64,000 nt of DNA from Parabacteroides sp. PH5-46. GTDB taxonomy: Bacteria > Bacteroidota > Bacteroidia > Bacteroidales > Tannerellaceae. How positions within the stretch are numbered: the stretch's first letter is position 1; each line of letters opens with the position of its first letter. Position numbers and translations under genes: made by a program. The notes under the pieces were generated by a model, which was not told where the DNA came from, ran no database searches, and was given only the letters and a program-made list of their open reading frames with translations. Location: the NCBI RefSeq assembly GCF_029892785.1, contig NZ_JARXXA010000012.1, positions 62,001-126,000 of the forward strand, in the 5' to 3' direction. Shown one piece after another: positions 63,506 to 64,000 of the stretch.

Positions 63506-64000
63506 ATGGCAAACTTTTTTAAATCCTTATTCTCATCTGCAAAGACAGAAGAGACATCAGGCACTAACTCCAAAGCAGATAAAAAGAACTTCGAGATTTT
63601 CAAGTATGATGGCATCCGCGCCCAGCGCATCGGACAAACCGGATATGCTATCAAATGCTTTACGGAAGCCTTAGCGATCAAGGAAGATCCCGAAACGATG
63701 AGCTATTTAGTAACTGCTTATGTAGGCAGTCACGAATTTGACGAGGCTCTGGCATTAACAAACCGCCTGTTGGAGCTGGAACCGGAGAATATATCAGCCC
63801 TCCTGACAAAAACAAACATCCTCTTTATGTTGGACAAGGAAGAAGAGGTGATCCCCGTATGCTTGCAAATCCTCGAACGGGAAGAAGATAGCCCTGCCGC
63901 CTGGTATCTGATGGGAAAAGCAAAGAAAGCAACAAAGGATTCATTGGGAGCTATAGAGGATCTGGGTAAAGCAATCGCCCTTAAAGACGATTTTACCGAG
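63506..64000 (+). CDS. TPR-repeat protein (3' end beyond the window)
   Basis: 165 codons are visible, starting MANFFKSLFSSAKTEETSGT, with no signal peptide. From about residue 36 it has tetratricopeptide units such as RIGQTGYAIKCFTEALAIKE, then DEALALTNRLLELEPENISA and SLGAIEDLGKAIALKDDF. Cytoplasmic protein-protein interaction scaffold of unknown partner. Reading stays open to the window edge. Confidence 0.8.
   Translation, partial: MANFFKSLFSSAKTEETSGTNSKADKKNFEIFKYDGIRAQRIGQTGYAIKCFTEALAIKEDPETMSYLVTAYVGSHEFDEALALTNRLLELEPENISALLTKTNILFMLDKEEEVIPVCLQILEREEDSPAAWYLMGKAKKATKDSLGAIEDLGKAIALKDDFTE

Overview
The window looks like chromosomal DNA of a gut-type Bacteroidales bacterium. Three things in the sequence support this. 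Many start regions carry the Bacteroidetes -7 promoter element TAnnTTTG. There is a complete ECF sigma / FecR / SusC / SusD / glycosidase polysaccharide utilisation locus (PUL). The protein set includes Bacteroidales families such as DUF4834, DUF3836, Y_Y_Y-type sensors and a BlaI/M56 pair with TonB-C domains. Parabacteroides is my best guess for the genus, but that is inference.

Layout. 1-3.2 kb: hexuronate catabolism operon (kdgK, eda, uxaC, minus strand). 3.3-7.1 kb: a degenerate 42-nt repeat array, then a BlaI-type repressor, an M56 protease with two TonB-C domains, and a TPR protein. 7.1-9.3 kb: a leucine-rich-repeat protein with a type IX-like C-terminal domain, and a PAP2 phosphatase. 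9.3-17.3 kb: cysS, a thioesterase, a SUI1 factor, a RecB/AddA-like helicase-nuclease, psd, pssA and a GH16 enzyme. 17.3-20.4 kb: an AT-rich accessory patch with a PD-(D/E)XK protein, two small partner ORFs, an array of four phased palindromes and a decayed IS3-type transposase. 20.6-26 kb: housekeeping genes (DUF4834, tadA, a small basic protein, yraN, fumarase, pnp).

26.17-36.75 kb is an integrated element of about 10.6 kb. It is bounded by 31-bp perfect direct repeats and has a tyrosine recombinase at its right end. It carries a ParB-like protein, a winged-helix protein downstream of three 21-nt iteron-like repeats, a RadC-family protein, a MITE-like inverted repeat, and a cargo of small membrane proteins and a lipoprotein. 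Two cargo genes are preceded by related copies of a leader with pseudoknot topology. The right repeat forms part of the promoter of the chromosomal gene next to it.

36.8-47.1 kb: a thioredoxin-fold lipoprotein without CxxC, an outer-membrane porin-like protein, a TrpB2-type synthase, a DUF3836 protein, a membrane-anchored LuxR-HTH regulator and carB. 47.4-57.2 kb: the PUL, ending in a GH31 enzyme with an inserted PA14 domain, which suggests an alpha-xyloside or related glycan as substrate. 57.9-64 kb: an M16 protease, a dicarboxylate-type symporter, NhaC and the start of a TPR protein.

The most distinctive non-coding feature is a set of intergenic tandem repeats with 21-22 nt or about 42 nt periods. 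Several have palindromic cores. They occur at five unrelated places (3.3, 19.4, 26.1, 29.2 and 57.5 kb). I saw no rRNA, tRNA or CRISPR array.
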